DNA of 64,000 nucleotides from Saccharibacter sp. 17.LH.SD. Lineage in GTDB: Bacteria; Pseudomonadota; Alphaproteobacteria; Acetobacterales; Acetobacteraceae. Positions 8,876-17,344 of the stretch are shown here, in pieces. The stretch lies in NCBI RefSeq assembly GCF_009834805.1, contig NZ_WVHO01000009.1, positions 436,501-500,500 on the forward strand, in the 5' to 3' direction. A model generated the notes under the pieces. The model saw nothing but the letters and a program-made list of their open reading frames with translations. It made no database searches and was not told where the DNA came from. Made by a program: the position numbers and the translations under genes. Position 1 is the stretch's first letter. Every line of letters starts with the position of its first letter.

Positions 8876-8911
8876 CATTTTCTCAGAGCGAGCTATGGCT
8901 CTGAGAAAATG
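8876..8911 (+). terminator. Perfect 14-bp inverted repeat after argB, likely terminator
   Basis: CATTTTCTCAGAGC (8876-8889) pairs perfectly with GCTCTGAGAAAATG (8898-8911) around an 8-base loop. It lies 10 bases after the argB stop. No clean T-run follows, so it may be a weak or bidirectional terminator or a transcript-stabilising hairpin. Confidence 0.6.
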
Positions 8912-8974
8912 GGATTTCAGAATCATCGTTCATTTGATGGAGCCTGTATGAGGTCTCTCGTCATAAATGGTTAG

Positions 8975-8986
8975 ATGATTAATCAT
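8975..8986. promoter_or_regulatory. 12-bp palindrome upstream of dapD
   Basis: ATGATTAATCAT is a perfect palindrome about 83 bases before the dapD start, in the argB-dapD gap. Its position suits an operator, but short AT-rich palindromes arise by chance. No regulator is implied. Confidence 0.25.
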
Positions 8987-9068
8987 TCCCGGCGTTATAT
9001 TGACTTCCCATAAGAGACCGAGCATGTTTCGGCGATTGTTTTTCTAGATAAAAAATTGGATCTTTTTC

Positions 9069-9899
9069 ATGGCACATGATGATCTTCGCGCCAGCATCGA
9101 CACCCTTTGGGAAGATCGTGCAAGCCTTACGCCACAAACGGGAGGCAGTGCACGAGAGACCATTGAAAAGGCCTTGGAAGGCCTCGACAATGGAACATTC
9201 CGTGTTGCTGAAAATACGTCGGAAGGGCGTGTTGTTCATGAATGGTTAAAAAAAGCTGTTCTGATGTCTTTCCGTCTTTATGACTCCGAGCCTATGGTTC
9301 AGGCATGTGGGGGAGCGCCTGGGTTTGATAAGGTTCCACTAAAATTTGCAAATTGGACAAAAGAGCAGTTCGTCCAGGCGGGTTTCCGTGCTGTGCCAGG
9401 CGCTGTTGTACGACGTTCAGCCTATATCGCCCCTGGCGTTGTGCTCATGCCAAGCTTTGTTAATTTGGGCGCGCGCGTCGAAAGCGGTACGATGGTGGAT
9501 ACATGGGCCACTGTTGGGTCATGTGCTCAGATTGGTAAGAACTGCCATATTAGCGGTGGTGCTGGTATTGGTGGAGTGTTAGAGCCGCTTCAGGCTGCTC
9601 CGGTTATTATTGAAGATGATTGCTTTATTGGTGCGCGTTCTGAAGTGGCAGAAGGTGTGATCGTGGAGCGTGGTTCTGTCTTGTCGATGGGGGTCTTCCT
9701 TGGGGCATCCACTAAAATTGTGGACCGCAGCACGGGTGAGATTCATATGGGGCGTGTGCCTGCGTATTCCGTTGTTGTGCCAGGGACGTTGCCTCCTAAA
9801 ACACCGGGTGGGCCTTCATTGGCATGCGCTGTGATTGTGAAGCGTGTGGATGAGCGGACACGCTCTAAAACGTCGATCAATGATTTATTACGCGATTAA
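9069..9899 (+). CDS. dapD: Tetrahydrodipicolinate N-succinyltransferase
   Basis: Transfers succinyl from succinyl-CoA to tetrahydrodipicolinate in the lysine/diaminopimelate pathway that feeds peptidoglycan. The 276-residue product has the N-terminal helical domain and the left-handed beta-helix from about residue 100. Within it are the signature segments GAYIAPGV-like ([16 protein letters not shown]), [17 protein letters not shown] and [14 protein letters not shown], and the C-terminal VVPGTLP. The start ATG lacks an obvious SD. dapE follows after 11 bases, so both enzymes of the succinylase branch are together. Confidence 0.97.
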   Translation: MAHDDLRASIDTLWEDRASLTPQTGGSARETIEKALEGLDNGTFRVAENTSEGRVVHEWLKKAVLMSFRLYDSEPMVQACGGAPGFDKVPLKFANWTKEQFVQAGFRAVPGAVVRRSAYIAPGVVLMPSFVNLGARVESGTMVDTWATVGSCAQIGKNCHISGGAGIGGVLEPLQAAPVIIEDDCFIGARSEVAEGVIVERGSVLSMGVFLGASTKIVDRSTGEIHMGRVPAYSVVVPGTLPPKTPGGPSLACAVIVKRVDERTRSKTSINDLLRD

Positions 9900-9910
9900 G
9901 TGATACGAAC

Positions 9911-11062
9911 ATGCCTTCTTCCTTTTCAACTGATCCGCTTGTGTTGTTGCAAAGTCTTTTGCAGTGTCGTTCCGTAACACCTGCTGACGATGGGGCTTTG
10001 TCTGTTGCTGCGGATGCGTTGAAAGGAATGGGTTTTGAGGTGACTTATCTTCCCTTCGGGCCAGGTGAGTCACCCACGCCGAACCTCTATGCCCGTTTGG
10101 GACGTGGAGCGCCTTTTCTCTGTTTTGCAGGGCATACGGATGTTGTTCCACCTGGTGATGGTTGGCAATACGATCCCTTTGCCGGACAGGTTCAGGATGG
10201 GATGGTTTATGGGCGTGGTACGGCCGATATGAAGGGTGGCGTTGCCTGTGCAGTCGCGGCCGTTGCTCGTTATGTGCAGGAAAATCCATCTTTCCCGGGG
10301 TCCATTGCTTTTTTATTAACCGGCGATGAAGAGGGGCCGGCTCAGTTTGGGACACGTCCTGTTTTAGAATGGATGGAGGAAAGAGGAGAGCAGCCAGATT
10401 TCTGCCTTCTGGGCGAGCCGACAAACCCTCAACAGTTAGGGGATGTTATCAAAATTGGGCGCCGCGGGAGCTTAAATGCTGTGATTACGGTAACCGGCGT
10501 GCAGGGTCACGTTGCATATCCGCATTTGGCACATAATCCCATTCATCCCTTAGTGGCGATTTTACAAGATCTCGTAAAACATCAGTTAGATAGCGGAAAT
10601 GAATGGTTCGCGCCGTCTTCATTGCAAATCACAAGTATTGATGTTGGGAATACAGCAACAAATGTTATTCCAGCACAAGCACAAGCTAAATTAAATATCC
10701 GGTTTAACGACCAACATAGCGGTAAGACACTGACAGAATGGTTGCGTTCCGTTGTAGGACATCACGCTTCAGAAGCAACAGTAGGTGTTTCTGTGAGCGG
10801 TGAAGCCTTCTTGACAGAGCCAGGTGAGGCTGTCGCGCAGCTTTCACATGCTATTGAAAGCGTAACGGGCCGTCGTCCAGCTTTGGATACAGGAGGTGGG
10901 ACCTCTGATGCTCGGTTTATTGCGCATTATATGCCAGTGGCTGAGTTTGGTTTAGTTGGAGCCACGATGCATAAGCGCGATGAGCATGTTTCTATCGCGT
11001 CATTGGAAGAGTTAACGCGTATTTATCAAGCGTTTATAAATAATTTCTTCGGTAATAACTAA
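9911..11062 (+). CDS. dapE: Succinyl-diaminopimelate desuccinylase
   Basis: Zinc-dependent M20-family hydrolase producing LL-diaminopimelate from its N-succinyl form. The 383-residue product shows the metal-ligand segments in order: FAGHTDVVPPGDG (His, about residue 75), YGRGTADMKGG (bridging Asp), GDEEGPA (catalytic Glu and metal Glu), and near the C-terminus GGGTSDARF and the final metal His in ATMHKRDEHV. The dimerisation domain lies in the middle. Length is typical. An AT-rich hairpin with a T-run follows. Confidence 0.97.
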   Translation: MPSSFSTDPLVLLQSLLQCRSVTPADDGALSVAADALKGMGFEVTYLPFGPGESPTPNLYARLGRGAPFLCFAGHTDVVPPGDGWQYDPFAGQVQDGMVYGRGTADMKGGVACAVAAVARYVQENPSFPGSIAFLLTGDEEGPAQFGTRPVLEWMEERGEQPDFCLLGEPTNPQQLGDVIKIGRRGSLNAVITVTGVQGHVAYPHLAHNPIHPLVAILQDLVKHQLDSGNEWFAPSSLQITSIDVGNTATNVIPAQAQAKLNIRFNDQHSGKTLTEWLRSVVGHHASEATVGVSVSGEAFLTEPGEAVAQLSHAIESVTGRRPALDTGGGTSDARFIAHYMPVAEFGLVGATMHKRDEHVSIASLEELTRIYQAFINNFFGNN

Positions 11063-11080
11063 GTATTATTTCAGTAATAT

Positions 11081-11104
11081 ATTTCTAGTAATAGAAATTT
11101 TTAA
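11081..11104 (+). terminator. Putative terminator after dapE
   Basis: ATTTCTA (11081-11087) pairs with TAGAAAT (11092-11098) around a GTAA loop and is followed by TTTT. It starts 19 bases after the dapE stop. The stem is short and AT-rich, so strength is uncertain. Confidence 0.5.
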
Positions 11105-11178
11105 TTAATGTTAATAAGCATATTTTGTTTTTAACAAATTTTTATTTTCAAATCGTAAGTATTCTATAGGAAGTACAA

Positions 11179-12447
11179 ATGGCTCATACTATGAAGGAAA
11201 GAGCAAAAGAATGTTGTTGAGCACAACACCTTGATCCAGCTGAATTGGTGGAACGTAATGGGCTACCAAAAATTCCGCGATGGGTTTTAGTCCAGTATGA
11301 GATACAGGCTGAGCAAAAGGTGCCAAAGCCGCAGCCAGATGCCTATAAAAATGCTCCACTGACCATTGTGGGAGATCATACTCCGGAAACGATTGATCAA
11401 ATGCGGAACTGCATGGCGTATAGCAATGTTGTTGCAGGAGCCATTTGTGCGGATAGTCATTTTGGGTATGCCCAACCGGTAGGGGGCGGCGTTATTGCTT
11501 ATGAAAAGCAGATCAGCATTTCAGGCGTTGGGTTCGATATTGCGTGCGGCAATATGGCTACGCGTCTTGATACGACTTATGGGGATGTTAAGGAGCGATT
11601 ACCTGATATTTTGGAACGGATCCAGAGAACGATTAGTTTTGGGATAGGGCGCCACAATCAAGAACGTGTTGATGCTGCCCTGTTTGATGATGAAGAATCG
11701 TGGCGGGCGTCAGATATGATTCGCATCAAAGACAGAGCTCGTGATCAGCTTGGCACGGTGGGAAGTGGTAATCATTATGATGTGGATGTTTTTGCTGAAG
11801 CCCATGATACGACCCAAGGGGCTTTCTGACCAATCTCCGATATGGATAGGCGTTCATTTTGGAAGCCGCGGTTTTGGGCATACAGTCGCATCACACTATC
11901 TGAAGGCCGTTGGTGGTCGAGCCGGTATTAATGTGCCGCTGGCCATTGTTGATGAGGATAGTGAGTGAGATTGGCGAACGCTATCTTGCTGGGATGCATT
12001 TAGCCGGACGCTATGCTTATGCAGGGCGTGAATGGGTTGTCGATCGGATCCGACAGATTATTGGAGGTGAGGTGACGAAGTGTTCATAGTCACCATAATT
12101 TTGCGTGGCGTGAAAAGCATCTAGGAAAAGAATGTTGGGTTGTTCGTAAAGGAGCCACTCCCTCTGAGATGGCTGGTAATTTGTTGTTTTCAACAGGTCA
12201 TGGCGTAGGGCGTGTTAAGGGACGGCGTGAACCTCTAAGAACGTTTGAGCGTGCCGATATGACGGCAGGCTCCAGCGGCGAGGGCGTTTTATTAGCTGGA
12301 GGTGATTTAGACGAAAGTCCTATGGCCTATAGAGGATTAAGCGATGTTTTATGTGGCAAGGCCGTACAATTAACGTGAAACATGTATTAAAGCCTTTATT
12401 GGTTGCTATGGGCGGGCAAAGAGGTTGTTGATCCCTACAAAGATTGA
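11179..12447 (+). pseudogene. Decayed RtcB-family RNA ligase gene
   Basis: Fragments in all three forward frames join into one RtcB-like protein (tRNA/RNA 3'-phosphate ligase family). Recognisable in order are ISGVGFDIACGNMATRLDT, TVGSGNHYDVDVF, IWIGVHFGSRGFGH, LAGMHLAGRYAYAGREW, VHSHHNFAWREKH, STGHGVGRVKGR, LDESPMAYRGLSDVL and a tail EVVDPYKD. Lesions: in-frame TGA at 11218-11220 after 13 codons; a frame change near 11820-11829; a GTGA tandem duplication near 11962-11969 that creates a stop; a 2-base loss near 12080-12082; loss of the segment between the ATPS and STGHG motifs (roughly 25-30 residues by comparison with the family); a TGA at 12376-12378; and a final frame change near 12415-12425. 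The gene cannot give an active enzyme. Flanks are intact dapE and truA. Confidence 0.9.
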
Positions 12448-12453
12448 CATCAG

Positions 12454-13245
12454 CTAATATCGAAAAGGATCGTTGGGGTAACCAACTCCGATGAGGCATA
12501 GGCCGTCTGGCGGGGCTGTAGGCCCTGCTTTGCTACGGTTCCGCGCTTCTAAAGCTGTTTTGACGCGGTCTGGATGCCAGCGTCTTCCTCCGACAAGAGC
12601 GAGGGTTCCCACCATGTTTCTGACTTGGTGGTGAAGAAAAGACCGGGCCTGTGTTTCAATAAAGACCATTTCTCCCTCTCGGCGAATAGAGAGCTCGTCT
12701 AGGGTGCGGAGTGCATCCTTAGCTTGGCAGGCTGCTGCACGAAACGAAGAAAAGTCATGATAGCCGCAGAGATGCTGAGCGGCTTCTTGCATGCGTTCGA
12801 TATCTAATCCGTGTCGGACATGCCAGACGCGTCCCTCATGTAAGGTGGGGCGAGAAGGACGGTTGAGAATACTGTAACGATAGCGGCGCCATGTGGCGGA
12901 AAAACGGGCATTCCAGTTGGCAGGAACAGCGGCGGCCTCGAGGATGACGACAGGGTGAGGCTTAAGGTGATAGTTGATTCCATCCCGGACGGCTTTAGCC
13001 GTCAGAGGGGCGTCATCTGGGAAATCAAGATGCGCGACGAGACCAGAGGCATGCACCCCAGCGTCAGTCCGCCCCGATGTAATGCTGGTGACAAGACGAC
13101 CATTGACGATGTAACGGGCAGCCTCTTCAATAAGCTGTTGCACGGCCAGGCCGCTCTTTTGTCGCTGCCAGCCGACGTAATGACGCCCATCAAATTCAAC
13201 ACGAATAGCCCAACGGCTTATGCCTGGGGGAGCATCATCAGCCAA
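12454..13245 (-). CDS. truA: tRNA pseudouridine(38-40) synthase
   Basis: Isomerises uridines 38-40 in the tRNA anticodon arm. The family core is clear: VEFDGRHYVGWQRQ at the N-terminus, the catalytic Asp in SGRTDAGVHA, and RSFLHHQVRNMVGTL toward the C-terminus. The TTG start at 13245 is chosen because AAGGAG lies six bases upstream and it abuts the fmt stop (263 residues). A GTG at 13275 in the same frame would add ten residues and overlap fmt by 38 bases. It is the last gene of def-fmt-truA. Confidence 0.94.
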   Translation of the reverse strand: MADDAPPGISRWAIRVEFDGRHYVGWQRQKSGLAVQQLIEEAARYIVNGRLVTSITSGRTDAGVHASGLVAHLDFPDDAPLTAKAVRDGINYHLKPHPVVILEAAAVPANWNARFSATWRRYRYSILNRPSRPTLHEGRVWHVRHGLDIERMQEAAQHLCGYHDFSSFRAAACQAKDALRTLDELSIRREGEMVFIETQARSFLHHQVRNMVGTLALVGGRRWHPDRVKTALEARNRSKAGPTAPPDGLCLIGVGYPNDPFRY

Positions 13246-14149
13246 GGCGGGCTCCTTTTGGTAGGGGATTGCCACGAAGAAAAGCAGAAGCTTCCATCAT
13301 AGCGCGACCAGGTTTTTGAAGGTGCGTGATGTGAAGGCTTCCTTGGCCACATGCAACATGGAGCTGGTCATTGATCAGTGTGCCAGGAGGGGCTGAAACA
13401 GCTTCTGATGAAGGAATGGCCCGTCCAATACGGAGTGTTTGTCCTTGAAAGGAGGTGAAACTGCCAGGCCATGGTGTGAACGCACGAATTTGCCGGTCAA
13501 TCTCTGAGGCAGAGCGGGACCAATCAATGAGGCCGTCTTGACGGGTAAGGCGAGGTGCGTAGCAAGCATGCTCTTCTGCCTGTGGGATGGCAATATGAGA
13601 TGAACCAAGTGTTTTGACGATAAGCTCAGCCCCTATTGTTGCGAGGCGGTCATGAAGAGAGGATGCTGTATCATCGGGGAGAATAGGTGTGCTTTGTTGG
13701 ACAAGAATATCCCCAGTATCCAGCCCTTCATTCATCTCCATAATTGTGATCCCGCTCTCCGTATCTCCAGCACGAATTGCAGATTGAATAGGAGAGGCAC
13801 CGCGCCAACGGGGGAGCAAGCTCGCATGGATATTGATACAGCCTTGCTCAGGTGCATTGAGAATTTCAGGTGGGAGAATGAGGCCGTAGGCTGCGACAAC
13901 AGCGACCTCGGCGTGATAAGCCGAGAAATGGTCCCATTCTTTTTCGTTATTGCGTAGTCGAGTGGGGGTTCGAACGGGAATGCCCAGTACATCGGCGGCT
14001 TCATGGACGGGTTGGCGTCGCACGCTCTTTCCACGGCCGGCGGGACGAGGAGGCTGGGTATAGACAGCCACAATATCATGTCCATCATCGTGAAGGGCGC
14101 GTAAAGCTGGAACGGAAAATTCCGGTGAGCCCATGAAGATCAGCCGCAT
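13238..14149 (-). CDS. fmt: Methionyl-tRNA formyltransferase
   Basis: Formylates the initiator Met-tRNA using 10-formyl-THF. The 303-residue product begins MRLIFMGSPEFSVPAL. It has the catalytic segment INIHASLLPRWRGASPI (Asn and His of the active site), the MNEGLDTGDIL segment with the third catalytic residue (Asp), and a C-terminal tRNA-binding OB domain. Length is typical. It lies 6 bases downstream of def on the same strand and its stop sits at the truA start, the standard def-fmt-truA operon. Confidence 0.96.
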   Translation of the reverse strand: MRLIFMGSPEFSVPALRALHDDGHDIVAVYTQPPRPAGRGKSVRRQPVHEAADVLGIPVRTPTRLRNNEKEWDHFSAYHAEVAVVAAYGLILPPEILNAPEQGCINIHASLLPRWRGASPIQSAIRAGDTESGITIMEMNEGLDTGDILVQQSTPILPDDTASSLHDRLATIGAELIVKTLGSSHIAIPQAEEHACYAPRLTRQDGLIDWSRSASEIDRQIRAFTPWPGSFTSFQGQTLRIGRAIPSSEAVSAPPGTLINDQLHVACGQGSLHITHLQKPGRAMMEASAFLRGNPLPKGARLG

Positions 14150-14155
14150 AAGGGA

Positions 14156-14704
14156 TTATTTCCTTTTTTGTTCTTTAGAGAGGCGTCGCATAATCATGTT
14201 GCGTTTTAATTTAGAGAGATAGTCGATGAAAAGGATGCCATCGAGATGGTCAATCTCATGTTGTATGCAGGTTGCAAGCAGACCTGAAGCTTCTTGCTCT
14301 ATGAGCTCTCCAGCAATATCGCGATAGCGTACTTTTACAGATTCTGGGCGGACGACTTCGGCATATTGATTAGGGAGCGATAAGCACCCTTCTTCACGCC
14401 CTGCCAACGTCTCGCTTTCATCAATGATTTCTGGGTTAATGAGCAGCATTGGATTACGCGGCTCATCTTCGCGGGCAAGATCAATGATTACAAAGCGTTG
14501 ACTAAGGCCGACCTGAGGGGCTGCCAGCCCAATACCTGGCGCTTTATACATGGCAGAGAACATGCCGGGAAGTGCTGCATGGATAGATGCCATATCATCA
14601 GCTGTGACATCACGCGCTTTTTGGCGGAGTACAGGCTGAGGGGCAACGAGGATGGATGTAGGAGCTACATCCTCAATGGTATCTAGGAAATCGAAATTCT
14701 TCAT
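14156..14704 (-). CDS. def: Peptide deformylase
   Basis: Removes the N-formyl group from nascent proteins; metalloenzyme. All three family motifs are present: GIGLAAPQVG, EEGCLSLP (metal Cys) and the QHEIDHLDG helix (two metal His and the catalytic Glu). The 182-residue length is typical, with a basic C-terminal tail. ATG start at 14704. The upstream region is divergent from the heat-shock gene. Confidence 0.96.
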   Translation of the reverse strand: MKNFDFLDTIEDVAPTSILVAPQPVLRQKARDVTADDMASIHAALPGMFSAMYKAPGIGLAAPQVGLSQRFVIIDLAREDEPRNPMLLINPEIIDESETLAGREEGCLSLPNQYAEVVRPESVKVRYRDIAGELIEQEASGLLATCIQHEIDHLDGILFIDYLSKLKRNMIMRRLSKEQKRK

Positions 14705-14773
14705 AGTGCGTAAGTTTAACGGGAGGAAAGAGCTAAAGCCAGTCTATAGTTACGACGAGAGAAGAGTGTTTAA

Positions 14774-14801
14774 CTTGCATCTCATCAGAGAAGCCCCATA
14801 T
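14774..14801 (+). promoter_or_regulatory. RpoH (sigma32)-type heat-shock promoter
   Basis: CTTGCA (14774-14779), a 14-base spacer, then CCCCATAT (14794-14801) closely match the sigma32 consensus CTTGAA-N13-17-CCCCATNT. It is oriented toward the small heat-shock gene, placing the start site near 14808 and a leader of roughly 65 bases. Sequence match is direct; activity is inferred. Confidence 0.8.
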
Positions 14802-14835
14802 CATGACTTCATGGCAATGTCTTTGTATAGAGTTG

Positions 14836-14877
14836 TCGCTTCATTTTGTCTCGCTCCATGAGGAGGCTCTTTTTATG
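14836..14877 (+). promoter_or_regulatory. Possible ROSE-like RNA thermometer over the hsp20 SD
   Basis: The leader just before the start codon contains TCGCT at 14836-14840 and again at 14851-14855, directly ahead of the SD AGGAGG (14861-14866). CTCC can pair with GGAG around an ATGA loop, hiding the SD. ROSE elements of alphaproteobacterial small heat-shock genes use a U(U/C)GCU motif opposite the SD in the same way. The fit is suggestive, not proven. Confidence 0.35.
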
Positions 14878-15390
14878 TCTAGTCGTCTTTTTACGTCTCC
14901 TATGTTTTTGGGGTTTGATCATCTCGAACAAATGCTTGAGCGCGCTTCTAAATCTACGTCGGATGGTTATCCGCCCTATAATATCGAACAGTTAAGTCGT
15001 ACAGCGTTGCGCATTACGTTGGCTGTCGCCGGTTTTGTTATGGATGACTTGCAGATTACCCAAGAGGATAATCAGCTTGTTATCCGAGGGCGTCAGGCAG
15101 ACGATGGGCCTGGGCGTGTTTTCTTACATCGTGGCATTGCTGCGCGGCAATTTCATAAAGCTTTTGTGCTTGCTGAGGGAATCGAAATTGGTGGGGCTTG
15201 GCTTGATAATGGCTTGCTCCACATTGATTTGCTGCGTCCGGAGCCAGAAGTACGCGTCAAGCATATTGCCATTATGTCAGGGCAACAGGGAAAGGAACGA
15301 GCACCATCGCCACGGCCAAATACTCAGTCTGTAAGAGATTTGGATATCCCAGCGGATTATTCAGGGGAGATTGATATTGAGCGAGGATAA
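14875..15390 (+). CDS. Hsp20/alpha-crystallin small heat-shock protein
   Basis: ATP-independent holdase that binds unfolding proteins. The 171-residue product has the short hydrophobic N-terminus MSSRLFTSPMFLGFDHLEQ, the alpha-crystallin domain (about 40-135) with the LxVxGF, LVIRGRQ and IAARQFHKAF segments, and a polar C-terminal tail. The ATG at 14875 is preferred over upstream in-frame starts because AGGAGG lies 8 bases before it. An RpoH-type promoter precedes it. Its end overlaps a DUF1150 gene, a common alphaproteobacterial pairing. Confidence 0.93.
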   Translation: MSSRLFTSPMFLGFDHLEQMLERASKSTSDGYPPYNIEQLSRTALRITLAVAGFVMDDLQITQEDNQLVIRGRQADDGPGRVFLHRGIAARQFHKAFVLAEGIEIGGAWLDNGLLHIDLLRPEPEVRVKHIAIMSGQQGKERAPSPRPNTQSVRDLDIPADYSGEIDIERG

Positions 15391-15628
15391 AAATAGCTTC
15401 TTAACAAGAGCTGAGAGTCTATCCACTCGAGCACGAGAAATGTCCGGTCAGGAATTGCTCATGCTGGGGGTATCGCAAGTGGCTTACTGCCGAACTGTCA
15501 TGCAGGATGGTACGGAAATGGTGGCGATACATGCGGCTGATGGGACGCCGATGGCGATTGCAGAGGATGAAGCAAGCGCACTGAATGCCATATTAGAACA
15601 CGAAATGGTACCGGCTCTGCTGCAATAA
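15377..15628 (+). CDS. DUF1150 family protein
   Basis: About 83 residues, with the family core GVSQVAYCRTVMQDG....AIHAADGTPMAIAEDEASA. DUF1150 proteins are small, of unknown function, and found mostly in alphaproteobacteria, often next to a small heat-shock gene as here. The TTG start at 15377 is favoured by GGGGA eight bases upstream and overlaps the hsp20 end; TTG 15371 and ATG 15440 are alternatives. Cotranscription with hsp20 under heat-shock control is inferred from the overlap and from the shared terminator. Confidence 0.8.
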   Translation: MSEDKNSFLTRAESLSTRAREMSGQELLMLGVSQVAYCRTVMQDGTEMVAIHAADGTPMAIAEDEASALNAILEHEMVPALLQ

Positions 15629-15631
15629 CAG

Positions 15632-15677
15632 AGAGGTTCTGGGAAAAGGGACACAACCATTCCCAGAACCTCTTTTT
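15632..15677 (+). terminator. Strong intrinsic terminator of hsp20-DUF1150
   Basis: AGAGGTTCTGGGAA (15632-15645) pairs perfectly with TTCCCAGAACCTCT (15660-15673), followed by a T-run. It ends just past the stop of the convergent lptB gene. Confidence 0.9.
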
Positions 15678-16425
15678 AAAGAGTAAAGTTTTCCCCAAGA
15701 TAGACACGGCGTACGTCTTCATTGGCGACGATCGCTTCGGGTGTGCCTTCCATAAGAACTTTACCACTATGGAGAATATAGGCACGGTCGATGACCTCGA
15801 GTGTTTCGCGCACATTATGATCTGTGATGAGAACACCGATACCGCGGTCTTTAAGGTGTGAAACGAGATCACGAATCTCGCTTACAGCAATTGGATCAAT
15901 TCCTGCCAGAGGCTCATCGAGGAGGATGTAATTCGGTTGGCTGGCAAGGGCGCGTGCAATTTCTAGTCGCCGGCGCTCCCCTCCTGAGAGGGCGAGGGAA
16001 GGAGAGTGGCGGAGATGTGTAATGCCGAATTCGGCGAGGAGGCCGTCGAGCATATCATGGCGTTTGTCACGGTCTGATTCGATGACTTCCAAAGCAACCA
16101 TGATATTTTGTTCAACATTGAGTCCACGGAAAATACTGGCTTCTTGTGGGAGATAGCCAACTCCGAGACGTGCGCGGCGATACATGGGCAGTGGCGTAAT
16201 ATCAGCGCCATCTAAAGTGATGCTTCCCGTATCGACATGGACAAGGCCAACAATCATATAAAAGCTGGTTGTTTTTCCCGCTCCATTGGGCCCTAGGAGG
16301 CCAACAGCTTCTCCGCGTTGGACTTGAAGGGAAACGTTTTGCACGACGGCGCGTTTTTTATAACTTTTACCAATACCGCGTGCGATAAGCCCAGATTTAG
16401 GATCGGCAGAGAGAGGTGTCATCAT
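15676..16425 (-). CDS. lptB: LPS export ABC transporter ATP-binding protein LptB
   Basis: Cytoplasmic ATPase of the LptB2FGC complex that extracts LPS from the inner membrane. The 249-residue product has Walker A GPNGAGKTT, the Q-loop, the ABC signature LSGGERRRLEIARAL, Walker B YILLDEPLAGIDP and the H-loop ITDHNVRE. The start ATG overlaps the lptA stop by 4 bases. It ends the rnd-kdsD-lptC-lptA-lptB run; rpoN, which often follows lptB in proteobacteria, is absent here. Confidence 0.97.
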   Translation of the reverse strand: MMTPLSADPKSGLIARGIGKSYKKRAVVQNVSLQVQRGEAVGLLGPNGAGKTTSFYMIVGLVHVDTGSITLDGADITPLPMYRRARLGVGYLPQEASIFRGLNVEQNIMVALEVIESDRDKRHDMLDGLLAEFGITHLRHSPSLALSGGERRRLEIARALASQPNYILLDEPLAGIDPIAVSEIRDLVSHLKDRGIGVLITDHNVRETLEVIDRAYILHSGKVLMEGTPEAIVANEDVRRVYLGENFTL

Positions 16426-17336
16426 TGGTTCGCCTCGTTGGGCACGATAAGTCCTTGAATGGGTGATTCCGTGCCAGGAAGCATATGTGAAATTCCCGTC
16501 TTCATATCAACGATGGCCTGTGAACCATTATTTTGGTTTTCACCCTGGGTAACGCGAACATGGCCAATTAAGCGGGCAAGTTGTGGCCCGAAGAGGTAAA
16601 CACCACGGTCCCCTGTTGCGGTTTGAGTTCGCGTACGGATAACGACATGTCCCCATCCATAGGCGCGGTCTAAGTTAGAATGTTCACCGTTGGGAGCGCC
16701 GTGAGAAGCATTTTGAGATTTCTGACGGTCAGAGAGGCCTACTGACTCCAAGACATCGCCAACAACACGATGTCCATCTGTGGTTGTTACGCTCGCATTT
16801 CCACGTCCGATTGTCACATGAGTATTGGGATAATACTCAACGAGATCTTTCGCTGTTAAGAGCTGATGGGGCGTTGTGAATTTCATATTTGCACCTGTCA
16901 TGACCATGACCGCTTTATCGACATCATAGAGGCCGTGGTCGCCCCAGCCTTGGTCCTGACGATTATATATATGGACATGCCCACGTGCTTCTACGCGGTA
17001 AAGTTCTAGTGACGAGCTATTAGAATTAGACGTTTCTGCTTCATCATCAGGAGCTGACTGTGTTTCGTGTGCTTTGGTGTTTGCTTTATGTCGGAGGTAA
17101 CCAATGAGCACGTCGGCATCAACGGTAATATCTCCGCGTTGAGCGCGCGCACCGCCGGTGAGAGTAACGGTTTGGCGGTTACGGTCGTAAATTTCTTCTT
17201 TTTTCCAATAAAGATGGACGACTTCACCATGAGAACGATCCTGCGGCGCTGCTGACGCCGCGTTTGCCATAGGAGAGTAGAGCGATGGTGCTACGATAGA
17301 CGAAGCCAGAAGAAAAGAAAGAAAGTGACGCATCAT
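16422..17336 (-). CDS. lptA: LPS transport periplasmic protein LptA
   Basis: Periplasmic bridge protein carrying LPS from LptC to LptD. A signal peptide (about residues 1-27, ending near MANAASAA) precedes an OstA-like beta-jellyroll. The segments VTLTGGARAQRGDITVDADVLIG and MKFTTPHQLLTAKDLVEYYP are typical. At 304 residues it is much longer than E. coli LptA (185), with a Ser/Asn-rich insert around residues 95-105. It lies 8 bases after lptC and overlaps lptB, which supports the assignment. Confidence 0.88.
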   Translation of the reverse strand: MMRHFLSFLLASSIVAPSLYSPMANAASAAPQDRSHGEVVHLYWKKEEIYDRNRQTVTLTGGARAQRGDITVDADVLIGYLRHKANTKAHETQSAPDDEAETSNSNSSSLELYRVEARGHVHIYNRQDQGWGDHGLYDVDKAVMVMTGANMKFTTPHQLLTAKDLVEYYPNTHVTIGRGNASVTTTDGHRVVGDVLESVGLSDRQKSQNASHGAPNGEHSNLDRAYGWGHVVIRTRTQTATGDRGVYLFGPQLARLIGHVRVTQGENQNNGSQAIVDMKTGISHMLPGTESPIQGLIVPNEANQ

Positions 17337-17344
17337 GGCCTCTC

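Noticed and set aside
8876-8911. Inverted repeat after argB as a CRISPR repeat or mobile-element end
   Set aside because: It occurs once, with no spacers, transposase or target duplication nearby.
11218-11220. In-frame TGA in rtcB read as selenocysteine
   Set aside because: Several other frame breaks exist in the same gene and no SECIS-like hairpin follows, so it is simply a nonsense mutation.
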